Source: an uncultured Muribaculum sp. (GTDB lineage: Bacteria > Bacteroidota > Bacteroidia > Bacteroidales > Muribaculaceae). From it: DNA of 7,115 nucleotides. Within the stretch, counting starts at the first letter, position 1. Each line of letters starts with the position of its first letter. The notes beneath the pieces were generated by a model. It did not search any database and was not told where the DNA came from. It saw only the letters and a list, made by a program, of their open reading frames with translations. The stretch lies in assembly GCA_910578785.1 (NCBI GenBank), contig CAJTSJ010000058.1:1-7115 (forward strand), in the 5' to 3' direction. Positions 1-5,567 of the stretch are shown in pieces. The position numbers and the translations under genes are program-made.

Positions 1-575
1 GCACGAAGTATATAAATGAAATGGCAAAAATAAGCACTTCTAAAATAATCTGCATATGGGATTCTGACGTAATTGTCGATGTAGAACAATTAAAACAAGC
101 ACGAGACGCCATCATTGAGAATAATTATGATGTGGCCTTCCCTTACGATGGGAAATTTTACGAAGTGACAAATATAATCCGTGACATTTATATTGAGTCT
201 TTGGATTTCTCAATTTTATATTCCAATATTGCAAAATTCACACTATTATATAATGGAATCCAAAACGGAGGTGGGATTTTGATTTCAATATCCGCTTTCA
301 ACGCGACCGGATGCGAAGATGAGGCATTTTATGGTTGGGGACCTGAAGACTGGAATAGAATTGAAAAATGGAATATTTTGGGATTAAAAATATTCCGTTC
401 CCCCGGACCACTATTCCATCTATCACATCCAAGGAATATTAACAGTAAGTACAATTCCAAAATACAGCAACGTAGACTAAATCAATTACTCTACGATACG
501 AGGGATTCGTCAGTTAATGACATTTTAAATCGAATAAATAATCCCGACTACAACAATGATAAGTATCAATTATGA
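1..575 (+). CDS. Glycosyltransferase, GT-A fold with galactosyltransferase-type C-terminus (5'-truncated by window edge)
   Basis: The reading frame is open to the left edge (in phase from base 3), and the residues before the first ATG at 21 continue a typical GT-A helix. That Met is therefore internal and the true start lies outside the window. A DxD motif (Asp-Ser-Asp, bases 60-68), preceded by hydrophobic residues, is the expected nucleotide-sugar/metal site. About 90 residues later comes a Gly-Gly-Gly segment, then Asp-Glu-x-Phe-x-Gly-Trp-Gly-x-Glu-Asp, then a His-Leu-Ser-His-Pro-Arg block. This order is the hallmark of the Glyco_transf_7C domain, in which the GWGxED loop and a His help bind acceptor and metal. 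By family it should transfer a hexose or N-acetylhexosamine to a growing surface glycan in the cytoplasm; donor and acceptor cannot be read from sequence. Its stop overlaps the next start (ATGA), which suggests translational coupling with the methyltransferase. AT-rich composition fits a horizontally variable capsule, O-antigen or protein-glycosylation locus. Confidence 0.85.
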   Translation, partial: TKYINEMAKISTSKIICIWDSDVIVDVEQLKQARDAIIENNYDVAFPYDGKFYEVTNIIRDIYIESLDFSILYSNIAKFTLLYNGIQNGGGILISISAFNATGCEDEAFYGWGPEDWNRIEKWNILGLKIFRSPGPLFHLSHPRNINSKYNSKIQQRRLNQLLYDTRDSSVNDILNRINNPDYNNDKYQL

Positions 576-1795
576 AACAAGCCATCGTCCTATTCAATCT
601 TGAAAAAGATAAGCCCTTAAGTATTTGGGAACAATTTACACAATTAGGGTTTGATTTATATGCTCTATCATTTGGGACGACGGTTAAAGAAGATTATATC
701 CGTATTATCAAATGCGAACATGAAAAACTCAATTTCTGTCAACAAATATTTAATTTATTGGCACAATTATTGTCACAAGACAAGTATAGTAGGATTAGTT
801 TCTTAAAATGGTCCGACTATCCAATAAAATCAATTGATTATATCAAGTCAAAACTGTCCAACCAATCAATTGAGTACATCAGTCCAAGTTCTCGCCTTTT
901 CGACCGTATGTCAATTACATCATCTTGTGCTAAATATTTGACCGCTGTATTTAATAAATTAAGAAATAATTCAGTAGACCTATTGTCAGAGGATCTATCT
1001 GTTGTCTGTATTTATGACATTATTATAAAATCGCCATATAGGCACAAAATATCCACTGATTTTTTTCATTTTGAGCTAAATATGACAGATTCCTTAGACC
1101 TTCAATGGTTTTATACAGCAACTTCGCATTGTCTTTTCTCAAATATTGCAGAATCAAAATATAGCCATTCCATACTAAATTATATTTCTGAATTCATATT
1201 TTCAAAGCAAGAAGGATGTACAATTGCTGATAGCGGTTTTTGGCAACAAGCATCCCTTCAACATCACATATTTGACTACGAATTAGCAACTGCTATCTCA
1301 AATTTAGCCCAATATTTAGGAGTAAAAAACATCACAGATTTAGGATGTGGACCAGGATGGTATGTTGCATTTCTTGCAAATAGGGGATATAACACAAATG
1401 GTATCGATGGAAATCCATTTACGGAACAGATAGCCTCAACATTTTTTTCAGACAGAAATAGCCACTGTAGATCCGCCGATTTATCATGCCCCATAGAATT
1501 AAGTTCTAAAGCTGAAATAATCATAAGTTTAGAAGTAGGAGAACATATCCCCCACGACAAGGAATCTGTATTCTTAGAGAACCTGACATCAAATGCCCTA
1601 CGCTTAATAATTTTAAGCTGGGGTGTCGAAGGACAAGAGGGAGTGGGACATGTCAACTGCCATTCAAACAGCTACATAATCGACAAGTTAAATCAAAAAG
1701 GATTCGGCATAAACATTCCATACACACGCTATCTACGCCAAAAGGCATCAATGCCATGGTTTAAGGACTCATTAATGGCCTTTGAAAGGCTCTAA
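572..1795 (+). CDS. Two-domain protein: unknown N-terminal domain plus class I SAM-dependent methyltransferase
   Basis: The 407-residue product starts at an ATG overlapping the preceding stop. The C-terminal part, from about residue 217, is a class I methyltransferase. It has a lead-in His-His-x-Phe-Asp-x-Glu-Leu-Ala (231-239), SAM motif I DLGCGPG (256-262), the acidic residue ending strand 2 (D279), and a strand-4 motif SLEVGEHIP (319-327). A Gly-x-Gly-His-Val-Asn segment (357-362) and a Trp-Phe-Lys-x-Ser-Leu-Met-x-Phe-Glu ending follow, both familiar in bacterial sugar/glycan-associated methyltransferases. The first ~210 residues are not part of that fold. They contain WSDYPIKS (80-87) after a hydrophobic strand, faintly reminiscent of the SGQDYPIKS block of core-2/GT14-like glycosyltransferases, but I would not assign a function from that. 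No signal peptide or membrane segment is seen, so it is probably cytosolic. Coupling to a glycosyltransferase suggests it methylates a sugar of the same glycan, possibly as a cap. The substrate is unknown. Confidence 0.82.
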   Translation: MKQAIVLFNLEKDKPLSIWEQFTQLGFDLYALSFGTTVKEDYIRIIKCEHEKLNFCQQIFNLLAQLLSQDKYSRISFLKWSDYPIKSIDYIKSKLSNQSIEYISPSSRLFDRMSITSSCAKYLTAVFNKLRNNSVDLLSEDLSVVCIYDIIIKSPYRHKISTDFFHFELNMTDSLDLQWFYTATSHCLFSNIAESKYSHSILNYISEFIFSKQEGCTIADSGFWQQASLQHHIFDYELATAISNLAQYLGVKNITDLGCGPGWYVAFLANRGYNTNGIDGNPFTEQIASTFFSDRNSHCRSADLSCPIELSSKAEIIISLEVGEHIPHDKESVFLENLTSNALRLIILSWGVEGQEGVGHVNCHSNSYIIDKLNQKGFGINIPYTRYLRQKASMPWFKDSLMAFERL

Positions 1796-1805
1796 GTGAG
1801 CCCTT
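1785..1805 (+). other. Weak hairpin at the methyltransferase stop codon
   Basis: GGCTC (1788-1792) pairs with GAGCC (1798-1802) around a 5-nt loop, and two outer A-T pairs flank one mismatch. The stop codon lies in the loop. No T-tract follows on either strand, so it is at best a poor terminator. It is listed because it is the only structure visible in the 33-bp gap between two convergent genes. Confidence 0.25.
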
Positions 1806-1828
1806 AAGCGGTTGGCAAACCAGGCATC

Positions 1829-2821
1829 TTACGGGCGGTAGGGGGCACCGAGGACGAGCTTGTCGCCGGAGTCGTCGATGCGGAACAGGTGAGGCACGCG
1901 GATGTAGCGTCCGTTGACATCCTTATGGCTGTGGACCGACATAAGAAGCTGTCCGTCAAACGTGCGGAAGAGCATTCCGTGGCCGAAATCGCCGGGGGTA
2001 AAGGGTTTCTCCTCCTGAATCCAAGGGCCGTCGAGCGTGCCGCTCTCAGAGTAAGCCACACCCTGCGTATATATCTTGTCGTACCAGCTGGTCCATATCA
2101 TGGCGAGCCGTCCGGTGGCGGTGCGGTGCAGATACGGGCCGTCGGTCACGCGGTTAGGCCGCTCCTTGCCGTCGACCACCTCATGGCTCCATGGCGATGC
2201 GCTTGCGCGGAACAGGATGCTCCCCTCTCCCACCGTGCCGCTCATGTCGGGCTTCAGCTCAATCTTCTCGATGGTTCCGTCCCAGTTCTGAAGCCACTCC
2301 CAGCAGTAGACCATGTAAGGCTTTCCGTCGGTGTCGACCCACAGAGTGCCGTCGAGCGTAAGCCTGTCGGCAGGCAGATATTCGGCATCCGATCCGGGAA
2401 CCGGACGATACGGGCCTTCGGCCTTATCGCTTACAAGCACGTGGCAGGCACGGCGCTCAAGATTGTTGCCCCGGTATTCACCGAGCGATACCGACTGGTT
2501 GGTGAACGTGGCGAAATAGTAGTATTTCCCATTATATTTGTGAAGCTCAGCCGCCCATATCATCGGACGCTTACCCATCCACGACGCGGTGTCGGTCAGC
2601 GCCACATTATAAGGGCCTTCCCATAGCTTCAGGTCAGGACTCTTCCACAGCTGGCCTCCGGTGCCGGTCATATAATACATATTAGTGGCGTCGTCCGCCA
2701 GAATGCAGGGGTCACTTAATATAATCGAGTCAAGGGGTACATTGTGACGCGGCGAGGCCGACAATGATAAGGAAACCACCAAAAACAAAAGGGCAAATGC
2801 CGTACGGGATACTGTGTTCAT
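1829..2821 (-). CDS. Secreted glycoside hydrolase family 43-like protein
   Basis: The 330-residue protein has a Sec signal peptide (hydrophobic core about residues 8-20, likely cleavage after Ser-Ala-Ser at ~23). There is no lipobox Cys, so it is probably periplasmic. The rest reads as a single five-bladed beta-propeller of GH43 type. An N-terminal Ser-Asp-Pro-Cys-Ile-Leu-Ala-Asp block carries the expected general base D37. WKSPDLKLWEGP (59-70) is a typical blade motif. LDGTLWVDTDGKPYMVY (156-172) carries the pKa-modulating Asp D157, and FGHGMLF (279-285) carries the conserved central His H281. The general-acid position, usually Glu in an EGP/EAP motif, reads Thr-Asp-Gly-Pro (D227). GH43 enzymes mostly remove arabinofuranose, xylose or galactose from plant or host glycans; the substrate here cannot be named. 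No extra carbohydrate-binding domain is present. The gene diverges from the SGNH hydrolase gene and runs convergently towards the methyltransferase gene. The start is supported by the signal peptide immediately following the Met. Confidence 0.85.
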   Translation of the reverse strand: MNTVSRTAFALLFLVVSLSLSASPRHNVPLDSIILSDPCILADDATNMYYMTGTGGQLWKSPDLKLWEGPYNVALTDTASWMGKRPMIWAAELHKYNGKYYYFATFTNQSVSLGEYRGNNLERRACHVLVSDKAEGPYRPVPGSDAEYLPADRLTLDGTLWVDTDGKPYMVYCWEWLQNWDGTIEKIELKPDMSGTVGEGSILFRASASPWSHEVVDGKERPNRVTDGPYLHRTATGRLAMIWTSWYDKIYTQGVAYSESGTLDGPWIQEEKPFTPGDFGHGMLFRTFDGQLLMSVHSHKDVNGRYIRVPHLFRIDDSGDKLVLGAPYRP

Positions 2822-2878
2822 AATGATAATTGGATTAAAAGCCCGGCAATAAGCCGACCATGGTAAGCATATTTTCTA

Positions 2879-2886
2879 CAAATATA
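2879..2886 (-). promoter_or_regulatory. Candidate -7 element for the minus-strand GH43 gene
   Basis: Read on the minus strand this is TATATTTG, an exact match to the Bacteroidetes -7 consensus TAnnTTTG. It lies about 58 bp upstream of the GH43 start codon. No well-spaced -33 TTTG was found: the nearest minus-strand TTTG (2917-2920) is 30 bp upstream, farther than usual. The assignment therefore rests on the -7 match and position only. Confidence 0.45.
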
Positions 2887-2908
2887 CTTAAAAATCCGCT
2901 TATTTGAG

Positions 2909-2916
2909 TAATTTTG
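2909..2916 (+). promoter_or_regulatory. Candidate -7 element for the SGNH hydrolase / GH43_24 unit
   Basis: TAATTTTG matches the Bacteroidetes -7 consensus TAnnTTTG and sits 40 bp upstream of the ATG at 2957, implying a leader of roughly 30 nt. A clear -33 TTG element is not visible at the expected distance. With the opposing element at 2879-2886 it defines a compact divergent promoter region, where a shared regulator could act. Confidence 0.4.
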
Positions 2917-2956
2917 CAAAAAATCAACATACCAATCACTCGACAATAAATTAGCG

Positions 2957-3679
2957 ATGAAGAAACTATTTGGCATATTTGCTCTCGTAGCCCTCATGCT
3001 CTGCGGCCCTGTAATTATTGCACGAAGCGGCGCAAACCGGCAGTCGGATTCGGAGAACTGCATGGGCAATACACAAGGCAAATCGCTGTATGTCATCGGC
3101 GACAGCTATGTAAAGAACCATCTTCGCCCAAGTTCGGAGGCATGGCACGCCAAAGCGGCCGCCAAGCTCGGCATGGACTACCACAACCTCGGAATCAACG
3201 GCAACTGCATAGCCTTTGACCGCACGGACGAAGGGTTCGGAGTCAGAATGACTGAACGCTACCGCGAGATTCCCGCCGATGCCGACTTCATTCTGATAAT
3301 AGCCGGCCACAACGATGCCGGCATGGCCGACACCGACGAAAAGTTCCGTAACTTCACCGACAGCCTCGACTATCTGTGCGCACGGCTTAAGGAGGAGTAT
3401 CCTAAAGCCCGTGTCGGATTCGTCACACCCTGGGCCGTCGACCGAGAAAACTTCAAGGGGGTAATCAACGAAATCAAAATCACCGCGGCCAAATACGGGT
3501 TCCCAGTGCTTGACATGGCCTACACCTCAGGCATAAAAGTCAACGACCCGGAATTCCGCGCCGTATATTTCCAGAACAAAGGCGTAAACGACACCGCACA
3601 CCTCAACGACGAAGGCCACAATCTGCTTGTGGACTATGGAGCGGCTTTCATCCAAATGCTCGCGGCACAGCCCAAATAG
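2957..3679 (+). CDS. Exported SGNH/GDSL-family hydrolase (probable carbohydrate esterase or lipase-like)
   Basis: The 240-residue protein has a basic N-terminus and hydrophobic core (residues 2-21), indicating export. A Cys at 16 lies in this core, but Leu precedes it rather than Gly/Ala/Ser, so a lipoprotein is not supported. All SGNH blocks are present. Block I has VIGDS with nucleophile S50, and block II has LGINGN with oxyanion-hole G82. Block III is AGHND with N119, where the residue before Asn is His instead of the commoner Thr or Gly. Block V is DTAHLN with catalytic D212 and H215. Length is normal for a single-domain SGNH esterase. Such enzymes in Bacteroidales often remove acetyl or other acyl groups from polysaccharides before glycosidases act. 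Being 58 bp upstream of a GH43_24 gene on the same strand makes that role plausible here, but the substrate is an inference. The start is chosen for the signal peptide and the preceding promoter element. Confidence 0.85.
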   Translation: MKKLFGIFALVALMLCGPVIIARSGANRQSDSENCMGNTQGKSLYVIGDSYVKNHLRPSSEAWHAKAAAKLGMDYHNLGINGNCIAFDRTDEGFGVRMTERYREIPADADFILIIAGHNDAGMADTDEKFRNFTDSLDYLCARLKEEYPKARVGFVTPWAVDRENFKGVINEIKITAAKYGFPVLDMAYTSGIKVNDPEFRAVYFQNKGVNDTAHLNDEGHNLLVDYGAAFIQMLAAQPK

Positions 3680-3737
3680 TCATCAACGACATCCGAGACA
3701 TATCCAAATAACATAAACTAACCAATCATTTGAGATT

Positions 3738-4769
3738 ATGAAAAAATCAATTTTCTGCATGATGTTGTCATTAGGGGCAATATCAGCCATTTCGTCAACA
3801 AGTTGCCAGGAAGCCGAGAGCGCACCGATTGAACCCGGCAAGGTCTGGCTTGACACCGCCGGTGAACCGATAAACGCCCACGGCGGAGGAGTACTGTACC
3901 ACAACGGCAAATATTATTGGTACGGCGAGTACAAAAAGGGCGCCACCGTGCTTCCGGAATGGGCCACATGGGAATGCTACCGCACGGACGTTACCGGCAT
4001 AAGCTGTTACTCATCGCCCAATCTTACAGACTGGACATTCGAAGGCATAGTCCTGAAAGCCGTCCCCAACGATTCGACCCACGACCTGCATCCGAGCAAA
4101 GTGCTCGAACGGCCGAAAGTGGTCTACAACGATTCGACAAAAAAATTCGTCATGTGGGCACATGTAGAGAGCGCCGACTACAGCAAGGCGGCCGCAGGAG
4201 TTGCAGTGAGCGATTCTCCCACAGGACCGTTTGAATATCTCGGCAGTTTCCGTCCTAACGACGCCATGAGCCGCGACCAGACAGTGTTTGTCGACGACGA
4301 CGGCAAGGCATACCAGTTCTGCTCGTCGGAAAATAACGCTACCCTCTACATCAACGAACTCACTCCCGACTATCTGAAACCGACCGGACGCTATACCCGC
4401 AACTTTATCGGCGAAAGCCGTGAAGCTCCGGCAGTGTTCAAGCACGACGGCAAATACTATATGCTTTCATCGGGATGCACCGGCTGGGATCCCAACCGGG
4501 CAGAACTCGCAGTGGCCGACTCAATCATGGGTCCATGGCGCACGATAGGCGACCCCTGTACAGGAGTTGACGCCGACAAGACCTTCTACGCCCAAAGCAC
4601 TTTCGTGATTCCGGTCCAGGGCAAGGACAACTGCTATATAGCCATGTTTGACCGCTGGAACAAGACCGACCTCGAGAACTCCCTCTACGTATGGCTCCCC
4701 ATTTCAATCGAAGAAGGTAAAATCACCATTCCATGGCACGACCAGTGGAAGGTAAGCGACCTGAAATAA
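3738..4769 (+). CDS. GH43 subfamily 24-like lipoprotein, probable exo-beta-1,3-galactanase
   Basis: The 343-residue protein begins with a lipoprotein signal ending Ser-Thr-Ser-Cys (C23), followed by Gln-Glu-Ala-Glu. Such an acidic stretch is the type of export tag that places Bacteroidetes lipoproteins on the cell surface. The mature part is one GH43 propeller with the features of GH43_24. AHGGG followed by YHNGKYYWYGE lies at 47-64. SRDQTVFVDDDGKAY (178-192) holds the conserved Asp D180, and SREAPAVFKHDGKYY (227-241) holds the expected catalytic acid E229. FYAQSTFV (283-290) holds Q286. GH43_24 galactanases lack the normal Asp base of GH43, and the fungal enzyme Pc1,3Gal43A has been reported to use a Gln in this region instead; Q286 fits that role. 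The likely activity is release of galactose from the beta-1,3-galactan backbone of arabinogalactan or similar glycans. It probably shares a transcript with the SGNH hydrolase and ends before a strong terminator. The exact linkage specificity is inferred. Confidence 0.87.
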   Translation: MKKSIFCMMLSLGAISAISSTSCQEAESAPIEPGKVWLDTAGEPINAHGGGVLYHNGKYYWYGEYKKGATVLPEWATWECYRTDVTGISCYSSPNLTDWTFEGIVLKAVPNDSTHDLHPSKVLERPKVVYNDSTKKFVMWAHVESADYSKAAAGVAVSDSPTGPFEYLGSFRPNDAMSRDQTVFVDDDGKAYQFCSSENNATLYINELTPDYLKPTGRYTRNFIGESREAPAVFKHDGKYYMLSSGCTGWDPNRAELAVADSIMGPWRTIGDPCTGVDADKTFYAQSTFVIPVQGKDNCYIAMFDRWNKTDLENSLYVWLPISIEEGKITIPWHDQWKVSDLK

Positions 4770-4850
4770 CAGACATCACGACAAAAAAAGAAATACTCTG
4801 CCGACAAAGACGGCAATAATTTAGAATAGTCAGGATGTGTCTGAAAACCA

Positions 4851-4871
4851 ACAGACTCCAAAAGGGTCTGT
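4851..4871 (+). other. Small hairpin upstream of the terminator
   Basis: ACAGAC (4851-4856) pairs with GTCTGT (4866-4871), extendable by T-G and C-G pairs to 8 bp with a 5-nt loop. A second copy of GTCTG at 4839-4843 can pair with the same CAGAC (4852-4856), so two mutually exclusive folds exist. No T-tract follows directly. It may assist the adjacent terminator or be RNA 3'-end structure. Confidence 0.35.
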
Positions 4872-4874
4872 ATT

Positions 4875-4910
4875 AAAATTGGGGGCGTTTTACAGCGCCC
4901 CCAATTTTTT
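4875..4910. terminator. Strong, probably bidirectional intrinsic terminator
   Basis: AAAATTGGGGGCG (4875-4887) pairs perfectly with CGCCCCCAATTTT (4896-4908), giving a 13-bp stem with an 8-nt loop, followed by further T residues on the + strand. The A-rich left arm gives a T-tract on the minus strand too. It lies between the convergent ends of the GH43_24 gene (4769) and the xusC remnant (4938), so it can serve both. The rest of the 168-bp gap holds only the smaller hairpin at 4851-4871. Confidence 0.88.
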
Positions 4911-4937
4911 GTTCGGTTTAGTCAAATAGTATCTACA

Positions 4938-5559
4938 TCAGCTGATTTTGCGCCGTTGTTTTTTACTAACCATATGCTTAATCCATATATAGTATCCGGT
5001 AATAGGCAATGAGGCTCCAAGCAATGCGCTCAACATCCAAAGTATACGCGTCGGCAAACCTCCCCATGTTCCGGTATGCACGGCATAAATCCAGCTCTTG
5101 ACTTTATCCGCAGATTGCGAATCGTCAGTCTGCATGACAGACATAACTTTCCCGGTATTCACATCAAACGTATACCGTTCATTATTCACTCCCGCAACTC
5201 CACGTTTCACAAAATCCCATACGCTCATAACTACCCGTTATCCGGCCTGAATATTGGTCGATAAACAACGAGGCTCTTTGGGGCTTTGACAAATTCACCT
5301 GATAGGAGCGGTCTTTGTCTGCGAACATCGTAATCCCTGTGACTGAAACCGAATCAGGCAACGAGGCCTCGACCGTACGCAATAGTTTATCTACAGGTAA
5401 CGGAGTTTCCTCTGCTTGTTTAACGAAATATACTTCTCTATTAAAGATTCTCGTCAGCTCCGGCTCAAACACAAGCATAGCACCCGAAAAGCATATCAGC
5501 GTGATTATAATACCGAATGGCACTGAGAGCCAAAGATGAATTTTCCTGAAAAACTTCAT
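4938..5559 (-). pseudogene. xusC: PepSY-TM inner-membrane protein (XusC-type), internally deleted and frameshifted
   Basis: Two reading frames together cover the two ends of a PepSY-TM protein. The first (5559 down to 5182, 125 residues) starts MKFFRKIHLWLSVPFG with a transmembrane helix at about 9-31, then the first PepSY-like region ending SLFIDQYSGRITGSYERMGF, after which it runs into a stop. The second, in the +1 frame and readable from 5228 down to 4938, resumes at about NNERYTFDVNTGKV. It ends with HTGTWGGLPTRILWML and a last transmembrane helix, the normal family C-terminus. Full-length relatives are, from memory, roughly 450-520 residues; only about 200 remain. The missing middle normally holds the Phe-Arg-Leu-His-Arg-Trp segment, further membrane helices and most of the second periplasmic domain. 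The junction lies near 5180-5214. Intact XusC acts in the inner membrane after TonB-dependent ferric-siderophore uptake and is thought to help release or reduce the iron. The start is 8 bp after the xusB stop. A single indel would not restore the missing part. Confidence 0.8.
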
Positions 5560-5567
5560 GCAACACC

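Noticed and set aside
21..23. ATG at 21 as the true start of the first glycosyltransferase
   Set aside because: The frame is open upstream to the window edge, and the DxD motif would lie only 13 residues from this Met, leaving no room for the nucleotide-binding half of a GT-A fold.
1889..2626. Long + strand open frame (245 codons) opposite the GH43 gene
   Set aside because: It is antisense to a well-supported GH43 gene in GC-rich DNA, where long empty frames are common. The peptide has no domain, signal or coherent hydrophobic pattern. The same applies to the shorter frames at 2076-2291 and 2331-2519.
2957..3010. SGNH hydrolase as a lipoprotein through Cys16
   Set aside because: Cys16 is preceded by Leu, not Gly/Ala/Ser, and is followed by Gly-Pro-Val-Ile, which continues the hydrophobic core rather than an acidic export tag.
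2966..3310. Minus-strand open frame opposite the SGNH hydrolase gene
   Set aside because: The + strand frame carries all SGNH blocks and a signal peptide. The antisense product has no recognisable feature.
4011..4445. Minus-strand open frame (144 codons) opposite the GH43_24 gene
   Set aside because: It is a shadow of a gene with conserved catalytic motifs throughout. No start context or domain supports it.
5180..5229. Programmed +1 frameshift joining the two xusC frames
   Set aside because: A frameshift alone would give only about 200 residues lacking the central membrane helices and most of the second periplasmic domain. No classic slip site is seen at the overlap, so deletion is the better explanation.
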